64,000 bases of DNA from positions 186,001 through 250,000 of the forward strand of contig JACJID010000008.1 in the NCBI GenBank assembly GCA_014138725.1, given 5' to 3'. The DNA is from Kutzneria viridogrisea. Its GTDB lineage: Bacteria > Actinomycetota > Actinomycetes > Mycobacteriales > Pseudonocardiaceae. A program made the position numbers and the translations under genes. Positions 56,640 through 64,000 of this stretch are shown here, one piece after another. The notes beneath the pieces are model-generated. The model had not been told where the DNA came from. It was given only the letters and a program-made list of their open reading frames with translations, and ran no database searches. Each line of letters starts with the position of its first letter. The stretch's first letter is position 1.

Positions 56640-56775
56640 GCGGGACTCACACTCCACTGAGCGGGACACGCCGAACTGTCGGCGTGTCCCGCTCACCAGC
56701 ACGCGAGTCCCGCTCTGAGGTGCGCGAGTCCCGCTCTGGGGAGCGTCACTCCCGCTCAGCGGTCAGCGAGTCCCG
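56635..56775. repeat. 21-bp repeat locus E (forms a 16-bp hairpin)
   Basis: Units GCGGGACTC and GAGTCCCGC occur in both directions between the convergent SIS and OYE genes. Two opposed units form a perfect 16-bp stem (56659-56674 with 56679-56694, loop ACTG). The last unit (GAGTCCCGCCC at about 56768) overlaps the OYE gene end. Confidence 0.9.
56659..56694. terminator. terminator hairpin built from repeat units
   Basis: The arms of 16 bases are exactly complementary and contain one forward and one inverted GCGGGACACG unit; loop ACTG. This lies 20 bases after the SIS gene stop. Confidence 0.75.
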
Positions 56776-57950
56776 CCCTGCGTGAGCGCGGTGGCGGTCA
56801 ACCTGCCCAGGCCAGCGGCGATCGTGCCCAGCCCTGGCTTCGCCTGCGGCCACCGCCCGGCGGCGATCCGCCGGAACTGGGCGTTGTGCCAGCCCAGTTC
56901 CAGGTAGGCGTCGACCGGTCGGTAGCCGGTGCGCGGGGCGTTGCGGGGCAGCGGCACGGGTTCGTCGGCGGCGAGCAGTCGCGCAGGGTAGTCGGTGACG
57001 AAGGCCAGCGGGCGGGCCAGGCCGATCACGTCCACGGCGCCGCTGTCCAGGACGCGGCGCATGGTCTTGGGGTCGCGCAGGCCGCCGGTGAGCATCAGCG
57101 GCATCTCGGTGCGCTCGCGCGCGGTCTCGGCGAACCCGAGGAAGTGCCCTTCCGCGTGGTCCATCATGGCCGGTGACTCGTAGTTGCCGCCGGAGATCTC
57201 CAGCAGGTCCACGCCCTCGTCGGCGAGGGCCCGCACCACGTCCAAGGACTCGGCCTGGCTGAACCCGCCGTGCTGGAAGTCCGCGCTGTTGAGCTTGACC
57301 GACACGGGCGTGCCCCGGCCCACGGCGGCCCGCACTGCGCGCACGACCTCCAGCAGCAGCCTGCGCCGCCCGGCCGCGTCCCGCCCGTACTCGTCCTCGC
57401 GCCGATTCGCCAGCGGGGACAGGAACTGTGACAGTAGGTAACCGTGCGCGGCGTGCACCTGCACCCCGTCCCACCCGGCCTGCCACGCCAGCTCGGCGGT
57501 TCGGGCGAAGGCCGCGACAACCCGAGCGATGCCCGCCCTGTCCAGCGCGCGCGGCCTGCGCAGGTTCATGCCGGGAATGCCGACGGCCACTGTGGACGGT
57601 CCGACCGGCTGCCTCAGCAGCGGCAGGCTGGCCACTCGCCCCGGGTGGTTGATCTGCATCCACGCCGCCGCGCCGCCGGACTTGGCCGCCTGGGCCCAGC
57701 TCCGGTACGCGGGCAGGTAACGCTCATCCTCCAGGATGGCGTTACGAGGCTCGGTGAGCGCGGTTCGGTCGACCATCACGTTGCCGGTGACCAGCAGGCC
57801 AGCACCGCTGCCGCCCCACACCCGGTACAGCTGGCGCAGCGCCTCCGTGGGCGCGCCGGTGCGGGTGGCGAGTTGCTCGCTCATCGCGGCCTTGGCGAGT
57901 CGGTTGGGCAGGGTGGCCCCACAGGGCAGGCGCAGCGGCTTGTCGAGCAT
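56763..57950 (-). CDS. NADH:flavin oxidoreductase, Old Yellow Enzyme family
   Basis: A 395-residue FMN enzyme. OYE hallmarks: LRLPCGATLPNRLAKAAMSEQLA, WMQINHPGR, VHAAHGYLLSQFLSPLANRREDEYG, the active-site region VSVKLNSADFQHGGFS and LTGGLRDPKTMRRVLDSGAVDVIGLARPL. It reduces an unsaturated carbonyl compound of unknown identity. ATG 57950 starts a gene divergent from TetR, with a perfect palindrome in between. Confidence 0.93.
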   Translation of the reverse strand: MLDKPLRLPCGATLPNRLAKAAMSEQLATRTGAPTEALRQLYRVWGGSGAGLLVTGNVMVDRTALTEPRNAILEDERYLPAYRSWAQAAKSGGAAAWMQINHPGRVASLPLLRQPVGPSTVAVGIPGMNLRRPRALDRAGIARVVAAFARTAELAWQAGWDGVQVHAAHGYLLSQFLSPLANRREDEYGRDAAGRRRLLLEVVRAVRAAVGRGTPVSVKLNSADFQHGGFSQAESLDVVRALADEGVDLLEISGGNYESPAMMDHAEGHFLGFAETARERTEMPLMLTGGLRDPKTMRRVLDSGAVDVIGLARPLAFVTDYPARLLAADEPVPLPRNAPRTGYRPVDAYLELGWHNAQFRRIAAGRWPQAKPGLGTIAAGLGRLTATALTQGGTR

Positions 57951-57967
57951 GGCGACTCCCGGCTCCA

Positions 57968-57991
57968 GAAAGCTACAGTGCTGTAGCTTTC
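57968..57991. promoter_or_regulatory. palindromic operator between OYE and TetR genes
   Basis: GAAAGCTACAG (57968-57978), TG, CTGTAGCTTTC (57981-57991) form a perfect 11-base inverted repeat, the likely binding site of the TetR protein encoded at 58011. Confidence 0.88.
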
Positions 57992-58010
57992 GCAGGCTAC
58001 GCTGACCGCC

Positions 58011-58622
58011 GTGACCACGGCAAGCAGCAAACGCCCCTACGCCGCCAGACTCCCCCCACAGGAGCGCCGCGAGCAGCTGCTGGACGCCGCACTGCTGATC
58101 ATCAACACCGACGGGGTAGGCGCGGTCTCCGTGGACGCCGTGGCCAGGACCGCGGGCGTGACCAGGCCGGTGGTGTACGGGCAGTTCGCCGACACCGGGG
58201 ACATCCTGCGCACCCTGCTGACCCGCGAGGAGCAGCGCGCGCTGGCGCAACTCGCCGAGCTGCTGCCGCGCGAGCCCGCCGAGCACGACCCGGTGGAGCT
58301 GTTCACCGCCACCCTGGACGGCTTCCTGCGCGCTGTGACGGCGCACCCGGACACGTGGCGGGCGATCCTGCTGCCGGTGGACGGCGTGCCGCCGCCGGTG
58401 CGCAGGCACGTGGAGCGGGCCGACCGGCAACTGCGGGACCGGTTCGCCGCGTTGTGCCGGTGGGCGCTGGGTGAGCGCGAGGTGGACGTGGAACTGCTCG
58501 CGGAGAGCCTGCTGGCGCTGATGAAGCAGGCGGGCCGCCTAGTGCTGGCCGAGCGCGAGCTCTACCCGCCGGAGCGGATCACCGCGTTCGGCCGCGCCAT
58601 GGCCAGCGCGTTCCTGAGCTGA
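58011..58622 (+). CDS. TetR family regulator of the OYE gene
   Basis: A 203-residue regulator. HTH: RREQLLDAALLIINTDGVGAVSVDAVARTAGVTRPVVYGQFADTGDILRTLL. The C-terminal part has a conserved WRAILLPVDGVPPPVRRHVERADRQL. It starts with GTG 58011 and is divergent from the OYE gene across a perfect palindrome, a common oxidative or electrophile-response arrangement. It is followed by array F. Confidence 0.9.
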   Translation: MTTASSKRPYAARLPPQERREQLLDAALLIINTDGVGAVSVDAVARTAGVTRPVVYGQFADTGDILRTLLTREEQRALAQLAELLPREPAEHDPVELFTATLDGFLRAVTAHPDTWRAILLPVDGVPPPVRRHVERADRQLRDRFAALCRWALGEREVDVELLAESLLALMKQAGRLVLAERELYPPERITAFGRAMASAFLS

Positions 58623-58639
58623 GGAGCACCGGTCACGCC

Positions 58640-59208
58640 GGTAGGCGGGACTCACGCGCGGCTGAGCGGGACTCGCCACGCCGCTGGGCGGGACTGACCG
58701 TCGGCTGAGCGGGACTCGCGCACCCCACAACGGGACTCGCGCGCGGCCGAGCGGCACCGGTCACGCTGCTGGGCGGGACTCACCGTCGGCTGACCGGGAC
58801 CCGCGCACCGGAGAACGGGACACGCGCGCCGCTGAGCAGTCACCGGCGCCACGCGGGTGGGCGGGACTCGCGCGCCGCTGGGCGGGACTCGGCCGCTGGA
58901 GAACGGGACACGCCGCCCCCGCGCACTGGAGCGCGGAACCGCCCCGTCGGCCGAGCGGTCACCGCCACGCCACTGAACGGGACTCATCGTCGGCTGAACG
59001 GGACACGCGCACCCCACAACGGGACACGCCCGCCAGCGAGCGGGACTCGCACGCAGCTGAGCGGCACCGGTCACGCCGCTGAACGGTCACCGCCACGCCG
59101 GTGGGCGGGACTCACCGTCGGCTGAACGGGACTCGCGCACCGGAGAACGGGACTCGCGCGCCCCACAGCGGGACACGCCCGCCAGCGAGCGGGACTCGCC
59201 GGTGGTGG
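58640..59208. repeat. 21-bp tandem array, locus F (longest, higher-order repeats)
   Basis: More than 20 units of about 21 bp with the core GCGGGACTCG or variants (ACGGGACACG, GCGGCACCGG, GCGGTCACCG). Larger blocks recur, for example GTGGGCGGGACTCACCGTC then GGCTGAACGGGACTCGCG and GCACCGGAGAACGGGAC. This suggests duplication of several units at a time. It fills the 592-base gap between convergent TetR and nagA; no gene is seen in it. Confidence 0.92.
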
Positions 59209-59214
59209 GCCGTG

Positions 59215-60408
59215 TCAGCTGCCCGCTGCGACCAGGCCGCCGACCTCATCGGCGTCGTACACGACCTCGCCGTCCACCCAGACCCTGCGCGGCCGCAGGT
59301 CCTCGTCCCACCACACCAGGTCGGCGACCGCACCGGGCGCGATGCGGCCCAGGTCCTTCGCCCCGATGGCGTCGGCCGGGATCTCGGTGGCCGAGGTGAG
59401 CGCGTCGGCCTCCGCGACCCCCAGCGAGACGATGTTGCGCACGGCCCGGTCCAGGGTGAGCGCGCTGCCCGCGATGGTTCCCTCGGGGGACCGCGGCACC
59501 CCGGCCTCGGTCAGCAGCACCTCGGCGCCGCCCAACCGGTAGCGCCCCGCGGGCATGCCCGCCGCCGCCACGGCGTCGGTGACCAGCATGACCCGCTCCC
59601 CGGCTGCGGCGAACACCAGTCGGCAGACCGGTCCGGCCACGTGCGCGAGGTCGGCGATCAGCCCGAGCGTGTACCGGTGGTCGGTGAGCGCGATGCCCGG
59701 CACACCGGGTTCGCGGTGGCTGAGCGGGGTCTGCGCGTTGAACAGGTGGGTGACCATGCTGGCGCCCGCGTCGGCGGCGGCCGTGGTCTGCGCGGCGGTG
59801 GCGTCGCTGTGCCCGACCGAGACGACCACGCCCGCCTCGACCAGTCGTCGGATCGCCTCGGTGCCGCCGGGCCGCTCCGGGGCCAGGGTCACGATGCGCA
59901 GCGCCTCGGCGACGGCCCTGTCGCGCAGGATCAGGTCCAGGTTGTCGGTGCCGGGTGCGACCATGAGGTCCGGGTCGTGCACACCGTGCCGCTGCGGGGA
60001 GAGGAAGGGGCCTTCCAGGTGCAGCCCGACCGGACGGGCACCGTAGTGCTCGGGCAGCGCTGCCATGGCCGCGACCAGCGCGCGGGACTGGCGCACGATC
60101 GCGGGTACCGGGGCGGTGATCAGGGTGGGCAGGAACCGGGTGACCCCGGTGCGCGGCAGGAAGCCCGCGACGGCGCGCATGCCCGCCGCGTCCACGTCGG
60201 CGAAGTCCACGCCGAAGGCACCGTTGATCTGGACGTCGACCAGGCCCGCGGTGAGCAGCCCGGTGGGCAGCACCTCCGCGTCAGCGGCCCGCCCCTCGAC
60301 GACCTCGACGATCCGGCCGTCCCGGACCCGCACGGAGACGGGACCGGTCAGGGCGCGCCCGACGAGCGCCCTCGGGGCTGCGACTACGGCTTCCACAGAA
60401 CCCTCCAT
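59215..60408 (-). CDS. nagA: N-acetylglucosamine-6-phosphate deacetylase
   Basis: A 397-residue amidohydrolase producing GlcN-6-P, the DasR ligand. LVDVQINGAFGVDF is the NagA form of the first metal motif (Gln instead of His). Metal ligands E132 in HLEGPF, H200 in VGHSDA and H221 in THLFNAQ, and the catalytic D278 in LVTDAV are present. ATG 60408 has no ribosome site: a dre palindrome (60407-60422) begins right at the start codon, so the mRNA is probably leaderless and strongly controlled by DasR. Confidence 0.95.
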   Translation of the reverse strand: MEGSVEAVVAAPRALVGRALTGPVSVRVRDGRIVEVVEGRAADAEVLPTGLLTAGLVDVQINGAFGVDFADVDAAGMRAVAGFLPRTGVTRFLPTLITAPVPAIVRQSRALVAAMAALPEHYGARPVGLHLEGPFLSPQRHGVHDPDLMVAPGTDNLDLILRDRAVAEALRIVTLAPERPGGTEAIRRLVEAGVVVSVGHSDATAAQTTAAADAGASMVTHLFNAQTPLSHREPGVPGIALTDHRYTLGLIADLAHVAGPVCRLVFAAAGERVMLVTDAVAAAGMPAGRYRLGGAEVLLTEAGVPRSPEGTIAGSALTLDRAVRNIVSLGVAEADALTSATEIPADAIGAKDLGRIAPGAVADLVWWDEDLRPRRVWVDGEVVYDADEVGGLVAAGS

Positions 60409-60422
60409 TGGTCCAGACCATT
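60407..60422. promoter_or_regulatory. dre-like operator overlapping the nagA start codon
   Basis: ATTGGTCCAGACCATT, core GGTCCAGACC, abuts the nagA ATG on the minus strand. Confidence 0.85.
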
Positions 60423-60630
60423 AGAACGGTACGGCCAGCAGAGCAGCACGTCCAGTTAATTGTCCACCATAACCAGAAATATTGAGTGAAAAACCCGCTC
60501 CGCCAAGGGGGTGGTTGCGGAACGGACACAACCAACCTTACGCCGAATGGAGCAATCCACGTCTCGGGGAGCACCATGACGCATACTGGGCGCAAACATC
60601 CGAGGTCTTGTCGAGCGATTCGAGGCGGGC

Positions 60631-61305
60631 GTGGCAGTCACGGACGACGCGATCCTGCGCGTGAAGGAGATGATCGTCTCCGGGGAACTGCGGCCGGGTG
60701 ACCGCCTGCCCAGGGAAGCCGACCTGGCCGAGCGCCTGGGGCTGTCCCGCAACTCCCTGCGCGAGGCCGTCAAGGCGCTGTCCCTGGTCCGGGTGCTGGA
60801 CGTGCGCCAGGGCGACGGCACCTACGTGTCCAGCCTGCGCGCCGACGACCTGCTCGGCGCCCTGTCCTTCGTGCTGGACCTGCACCGGGGCGAGGACTCG
60901 GTGCAGGAGGTGCTGGAGGTGCGCCGGATCCTGGAGCCCGCCGCCGCCGCGATGGCCGCGCAGCGGATCAGCGAGGACGAGGTGGCCTCGCTGCGCGGGT
61001 TGTGCGACGCCGCCGCGGCGGCCAAGTCGGTGGAGGAACTGGTCGAGCACGACCTGGAGTTCCACCGCCGGGTCGTGCAGGCCTCCGGCAACGCCTACCT
61101 GGCGCAGCTGCTGGACACCCTGGCCGGCCCGACCGTGCGGGTGCGGATCTGGCGGGGCATCACGCAGGCCAGCGCCGTGGACCGGACCGTGGCCGAGCAC
61201 CGGGCCATCGTGGACGCGCTGGCCGCGCACCAGGCGGAGCTGGCCCGGTCCTGGTCGACCGTGCACGTGGCCGGGGTGGAGCAGTGGCTCAAGGACCTGG
61301 CCTGA
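60631..61305 (+). CDS. FadR-type GntR regulator (FCD domain)
   Basis: A 224-residue regulator. The HTH is MIVSGELRPGDRLPREADLAERLGLSRNSLREAVKALSLVRVLDVRQGDGTYV; the FCD domain contains LEVRRILEPAAAAMAAQRISEDEV, EHDLEFHRRVVQASGN and RTVAEHRAIVDALAAHQ, with the usual Asp and His metal ligands. GTG 60631 is the start. It overlaps the convergent lactonase gene by 17 bases and probably controls the sugar cluster at 61-64 kb. The 208-base gap upstream has an AT-rich stretch (TAATTGTCCACCATAACCAG) that is probably promoter DNA. Confidence 0.92.
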   Translation: MAVTDDAILRVKEMIVSGELRPGDRLPREADLAERLGLSRNSLREAVKALSLVRVLDVRQGDGTYVSSLRADDLLGALSFVLDLHRGEDSVQEVLEVRRILEPAAAAMAAQRISEDEVASLRGLCDAAAAAKSVEELVEHDLEFHRRVVQASGNAYLAQLLDTLAGPTVRVRIWRGITQASAVDRTVAEHRAIVDALAAHQAELARSWSTVHVAGVEQWLKDLA

Positions 61306-62128
61306 GCCGGTAGACCTCGGTCGCGGTGCCGCCGAACACCCGCTCGCGCTCGGCCGCGCTCAGTTCCGCCGTGAGCTGTTCGGTCGCGTCGAGCACCTCC
61401 GGGTACTCGGCGGCCAGCAGGCACACCGGCCAGTCCGAGCCGAACATCACCCGGTCCGGCCCGAAGGCCGCCAGCACGACCTCCGCGTACGGCCGCAGAT
61501 CGGCCACCGACCAGTTCGCGTGATCTGCCTCGGTCACCAGCCCGGACAGTTTGCACGCGACGTTCTCCCGGGCGGCCAACCGCCGGATCTCCCCCGCCCA
61601 CGGTTCGAGCTCGCCACTGGCGATGGGCGGCTTCGAGCAGTGGTCGAGCACGAACCGGACCTCCGGCAGTTCACTGACGGTGCGGACCGCCGCCGGGAGT
61701 TGGTGCGGCAGCGTCAACAGCTCGTACACCAGCCCCGCCTGCCCGACAGCCGCAAGGCCGCGCCGAACCTCCGCCCGGCACAGCCAGTCCGGGTCCGGTT
61801 CGCCCTGCACCTGGTGGCGGATCCCGCGCAGCCACCGCCCGCCCGTGCCGCCCGTCAGCTCCGCCAACCGGTCCGCCACGTCCTCGGCGGTCAGGTCCGT
61901 CCAGCCCACGACGGCCTGCACCAGCGGCCACTGCTCGGCCAGCGCCAGGAACTCCGGGGTCTCCTCCGGCACCGTCACGGTCTGCACCAGGACAGTCGCC
62001 TCAACGGAGCCTTGACTCGCCAGCGGCAGGAGGTCCTCGACACCGAAACTGCGCCGGATCACCCCCGTGGTCCAGGGCTGATCGCGAACCGTGAGATCCC
62101 AGACGTGGTGGTGCGCGTCGACCCTCAC
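61289..62128 (-). CDS. amidohydrolase family 2, sugar lactonase-like (L-fucono/L-rhamnono-lactonase type)
   Basis: A 279-residue TIM-barrel hydrolase. VDAHHHVWD is the first metal motif, WLRGIRHQVQGEPD, FVLDHCSKPPI and the final DRVMFGSDWPVCLLAAEY follow, as in L-fuconolactonase-like enzymes. GTG 62128 is chosen because GGAG lies six bases upstream. A longer form from GTG 62143 has no ribosome site and would start inside the DnaA-box element. With the dehydrogenase and mutarotase next door it would open the lactone of a 6-deoxy sugar. Confidence 0.87.
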   Translation of the reverse strand: MRVDAHHHVWDLTVRDQPWTTGVIRRSFGVEDLLPLASQGSVEATVLVQTVTVPEETPEFLALAEQWPLVQAVVGWTDLTAEDVADRLAELTGGTGGRWLRGIRHQVQGEPDPDWLCRAEVRRGLAAVGQAGLVYELLTLPHQLPAAVRTVSELPEVRFVLDHCSKPPIASGELEPWAGEIRRLAARENVACKLSGLVTEADHANWSVADLRPYAEVVLAAFGPDRVMFGSDWPVCLLAAEYPEVLDATEQLTAELSAAERERVFGGTATEVYRLRPGP

Positions 62129-62145
62129 GGCACGCTCCGGCACAG

Positions 62146-62253
62146 TTGTCCACAGGCCGCTGAGTTGTCCACAGCTCGCCCTTTCTGCCTGGTCACGGGG
62201 TTGCCCGGCGGTAGACTGGACTTGGGGTCGCCCCCCTGGGAGTGGCGGGGGAT
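62146..62253 (+). repeat. dispersed DnaA-box element, copy 3
   Basis: TTGTCCACA at 62146-62154 and 62165-62173 (19 bases apart), then a diverged middle without the GATCTTG palindrome. The conserved GCGGTAGACTGG and the block GGGGTCGCCCCCCTGGGAG plus TGGCGGGGGAT follow, ending at the dehydrogenase stop codon (62254). It lies upstream of the lactonase, so it also forms that gene's promoter region. Confidence 0.82.
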
Positions 62254-63186
62254 TTATACGGGTAGGAGCAGGTCAGCGGCGCGCAGGTCGGACCAGAGCT
62301 GGTCGGGGACCGGGGTGGCGAGCCAGCTGGCGTTCTGGCGGATCTGTTCGGGCGTGCGCGCGCCGACGGCCACCGAGGTGACGGCGGGGTGGCGCAGCGG
62401 GAAGTGCAGGGCGGCCTGGGGCAGCGGCACCGCGTGGTCGGCGCAGACGGCGGCGATGCGCCGGGCCCGGGCCACCAGCTCGGCGGGGGCGGGGCCGTAG
62501 TCGTAGGTGGCGTCGGCGGGCACCTCGGGGCTGGCGAGCAGGCCGGAGTTGAACACGGCGGCGGCGACCACGGACACGCCGCGTTCCAGGCACAGCGGCA
62601 GGAACTCCGCCAGCGCCCCCTGTTCGAGCAGGGTGTAGCGCCCGGCGAGCATCACCTGGTCCAGGTCGGTCTCGCGGACGAACCGCGCGGGCACCTGCCA
62701 CTGGTTCATGCCCACGCCGATGGACCGGACCACGCCCTGCGAGCGCAGGTCCGCCAGCGCGGGATAGGCCTCGGTCAGGGCCTGGCGCCAGTGGTCGTCG
62801 GGGTCGTGCAGGTAGACGGTGTCCACCCGGTCGAGGCCAAGTCTGTCCAAAGAGGACTCAAGGGAGCGTTTGACCCCGTCGGCGCTGAAGTCCCACTCGC
62901 GGCGCAGCGTCGCTGGCACGTCGAATCCGCCGACGGGCAGGTCGGATCCGGCACCGGAGGCCGGGACGAGCACGCGGCCGATCTTGGTGGACAGGGTGTA
63001 GGAGTCACGCGGGTGCGCGGCGAGCGCGGCGCCGAGTCGGCGTTCGGACAGCCCGAGCCCGTAGTGCGGGGCGGTGTCGTAGGCGCGGATCCCGCAGTCC
63101 CAGGCAGCGGCGAGGGTCTCGGCCGCCACCGCGTCGCTGACGGCGCTGTAGAGGTTGCCGATGGGAGCGGCGCCGAAGGTGATCAC
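62254..63186 (-). CDS. aldo/keto reductase, L-fucose/D-threo-aldose dehydrogenase type
   Basis: A 310-residue AKR. The tetrad is present: D37 and Y42 in AYDTAPHYGLG, Lys in LSTKIGR, His in VYLHDPDDHW. The N-terminus MITFGAAPIGNLYSAVSDAVAAETLAAAWDCGIRAYDTAPHYG closely matches D-threo-aldose 1-dehydrogenases. It would oxidise the sugar to a lactone for the lactonase at 61289. ATG 63186 overlaps the mutarotase stop by four bases. Confidence 0.9.
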   Translation of the reverse strand: MITFGAAPIGNLYSAVSDAVAAETLAAAWDCGIRAYDTAPHYGLGLSERRLGAALAAHPRDSYTLSTKIGRVLVPASGAGSDLPVGGFDVPATLRREWDFSADGVKRSLESSLDRLGLDRVDTVYLHDPDDHWRQALTEAYPALADLRSQGVVRSIGVGMNQWQVPARFVRETDLDQVMLAGRYTLLEQGALAEFLPLCLERGVSVVAAAVFNSGLLASPEVPADATYDYGPAPAELVARARRIAAVCADHAVPLPQAALHFPLRHPAVTSVAVGARTPEQIRQNASWLATPVPDQLWSDLRAADLLLPV

Positions 63187-63497
63187 GGCAGCTCCCAGAC
63201 GAGCCGCACCGAGGGCTCGGCCCCGGAGTAGTCGTCGGGCACGTCGAGCAGCTCGGCCATGCGCGCCTGCCAGGGGATGTTGGCCGGGTGCTCGCGCAGT
63301 TGCTCACGCATGGCGGCGTAGTCGGCGACCTCGATGAGGTGGAACAACTCCCTGCCACTGCGCCAGATCCGCCAGGAGTGCACCCCGGCCTCACGCAGTG
63401 CACCGTCCAATTCGGACGGTATGGTGGCGTGCACGCGGTCGTAATCGGCTTCACAGCCCGGTTTGAGCCTGGTGTGCAGTGCGATGGTCTGCGTCAT
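63183..63497 (-). CDS. L-rhamnose/L-fucose mutarotase family protein
   Basis: A 104-residue protein of the RhaM (DUF718) family. TRLKPGCEADYDRVHATIPSELDGALREAGVHSWRIWRSGRELFHLIEV and HPANIPWQARMAELLDV are characteristic. It interconverts anomers of the incoming sugar. It starts at the base after the permease stop and overlaps the AKR gene by four bases, in an operon with transporter genes first. Confidence 0.92.
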   Translation of the reverse strand: MTQTIALHTRLKPGCEADYDRVHATIPSELDGALREAGVHSWRIWRSGRELFHLIEVADYAAMREQLREHPANIPWQARMAELLDVPDDYSGAEPSVRLVWELP

Positions 63498-63998
63498 CTA
63501 GTCCTGGGCCTTCCCGGTCGTCAGCCTGGACAGCATCAGCGCGACGAGGATGATGCCACCGTTGATCGCGCCGTACCAGAACGGGGACACGTGGGCCAGG
63601 GTCAGGATGTTCTGCACCAGCCCGAGCATCAGCACCCCGCACAGGGCGCCGAACAGGGTTCCCTTGCCCCCGTTGAGACTCACCCCGCCGATCACCGCGG
63701 CGGCGAAGGTCGTGAAGATCATGTTCTGGCCCTGGGCCGCGGCCACCGAGCCGAGCCTGCCCGCCATCAGCAGACCGGCCAGCGCGGCCAGCACCCCGCC
63801 GAGGACCAGCACGGTCCACACCACCCGGTCCACCCGGATGCCCGCGGCCCGCGCCGCGTCCGAGTTGCCGCCGATCGCGTAGAGGGCACGGCCCTGGCGG
63901 AAGAAGCCGAGCACCACGATGCCCACGGCGAACAGCAGGCCGGTGATCCACACCGAGGCGGGCAGCCCGAGCCAGGTGGCGCTGCCCAGGTAGCTGAC
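63498..63998 (-). CDS. ribose-type ABC transporter permease, C-terminal part (5' end outside window)
   Basis: The last 166 residues of an RbsC-like permease. GRALYAIGGNSDAARAAGIRVDRVVWTVLVLGGVLAALAGLLMAGRLGSV, FTTFAAAVIGGVSLNGGKGTLFGALCGVLMLGLVQNIL and the C-terminal segment are typical. The frame runs to the window end, so the beginning is beyond base 64000. It is the upstream gene of the mutarotase-dehydrogenase operon and would import a pentose or deoxy-hexose. Confidence 0.93.
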   Translation of the reverse strand, partial: VSYLGSATWLGLPASVWITGLLFAVGIVVLGFFRQGRALYAIGGNSDAARAAGIRVDRVVWTVLVLGGVLAALAGLLMAGRLGSVAAAQGQNMIFTTFAAAVIGGVSLNGGKGTLFGALCGVLMLGLVQNILTLAHVSPFWYGAINGGIILVALMLSRLTTGKAQD

Positions 63999-64000
63999 GG

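Overview
The window is about 64 kb of very GC-rich DNA that reads as the chromosome of a filamentous actinomycete. The best guess is a member of the Pseudonocardiales (Saccharothrix/Actinosynnema/Crossiella type). The reasons are the strong GC bias at third codon positions, many GTG starts, DasR/dre control of amino-sugar genes, TTGTCCACA-type DnaA boxes and two CIRCE elements before groEL. The block groEL - moeA - psd - pssA - Cdc48-like ATPase - LytR_C - DUF3263 - def resembles a Mycobacterium tuberculosis neighbourhood recalled from memory (Rv0429c to Rv0440). No prophage, transposase gene, CRISPR array, tRNA or rRNA was recognised.

Layout: 1-3.4 kb holds an XPB helicase end, menC and an XdhC protein. 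3.4-8.2 kb holds two XRE-TPR regulators, a PspC protein and a diguanylate cyclase. 8.4-14.9 kb holds an amino-sugar import operon (binding protein, two permeases, GH20 hexosaminidase) and a cutC-GH27 operon, each with a dre site. 15.0-20.0 kb holds a highly structured non-coding stretch, a small peptide gene, and an ECF-like sigma factor / small protein / TPR-CHAT protease operon. 20.3-31.1 kb is the conserved groEL-to-def block. 31.2-42 kb holds small genes and two thiamine loci (thiCD; thiOSG divergent from thiE), with a TPP riboswitch before thiC and another before thiO. 42-51.3 kb holds a secreted S1 peptidase, an MFS exporter with its TetR regulator, esterases, a HAF-repeat protein and an IlvD-family dehydratase. 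51.4-60.4 kb is the das/nag region: dasR, dasABC, a SIS-domain sugar-phosphate enzyme, an OYE/TetR pair and nagA. 60.6-64 kb is a probable L-fucose/L-rhamnose-type catabolic cluster cut by the window end.

How it works together: DasR (51.5 kb) probably coordinates five promoters through palindromic sites of the GGTCTAGACC type. These cover chito-oligosaccharide uptake and trimming, GlcNAc uptake, GlcNAc-6-P deacetylation (nagA), a SIS-domain step and, unexpectedly, cutC plus a GH27 glycosidase. No ATPase subunit for either importer is present, so a shared MsiK-type ATPase encoded elsewhere is likely.

The most unusual feature is intergenic. A family of tandem arrays with an exact 21-bp period (core GAGTCCCGC) occurs at six places, five of them between convergent genes. 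A second family of about 110 bp carrying paired DnaA boxes occurs at three places. The structured RNA region next to the peptide/sigma/CHAT locus is the best candidate for an undescribed functional system.
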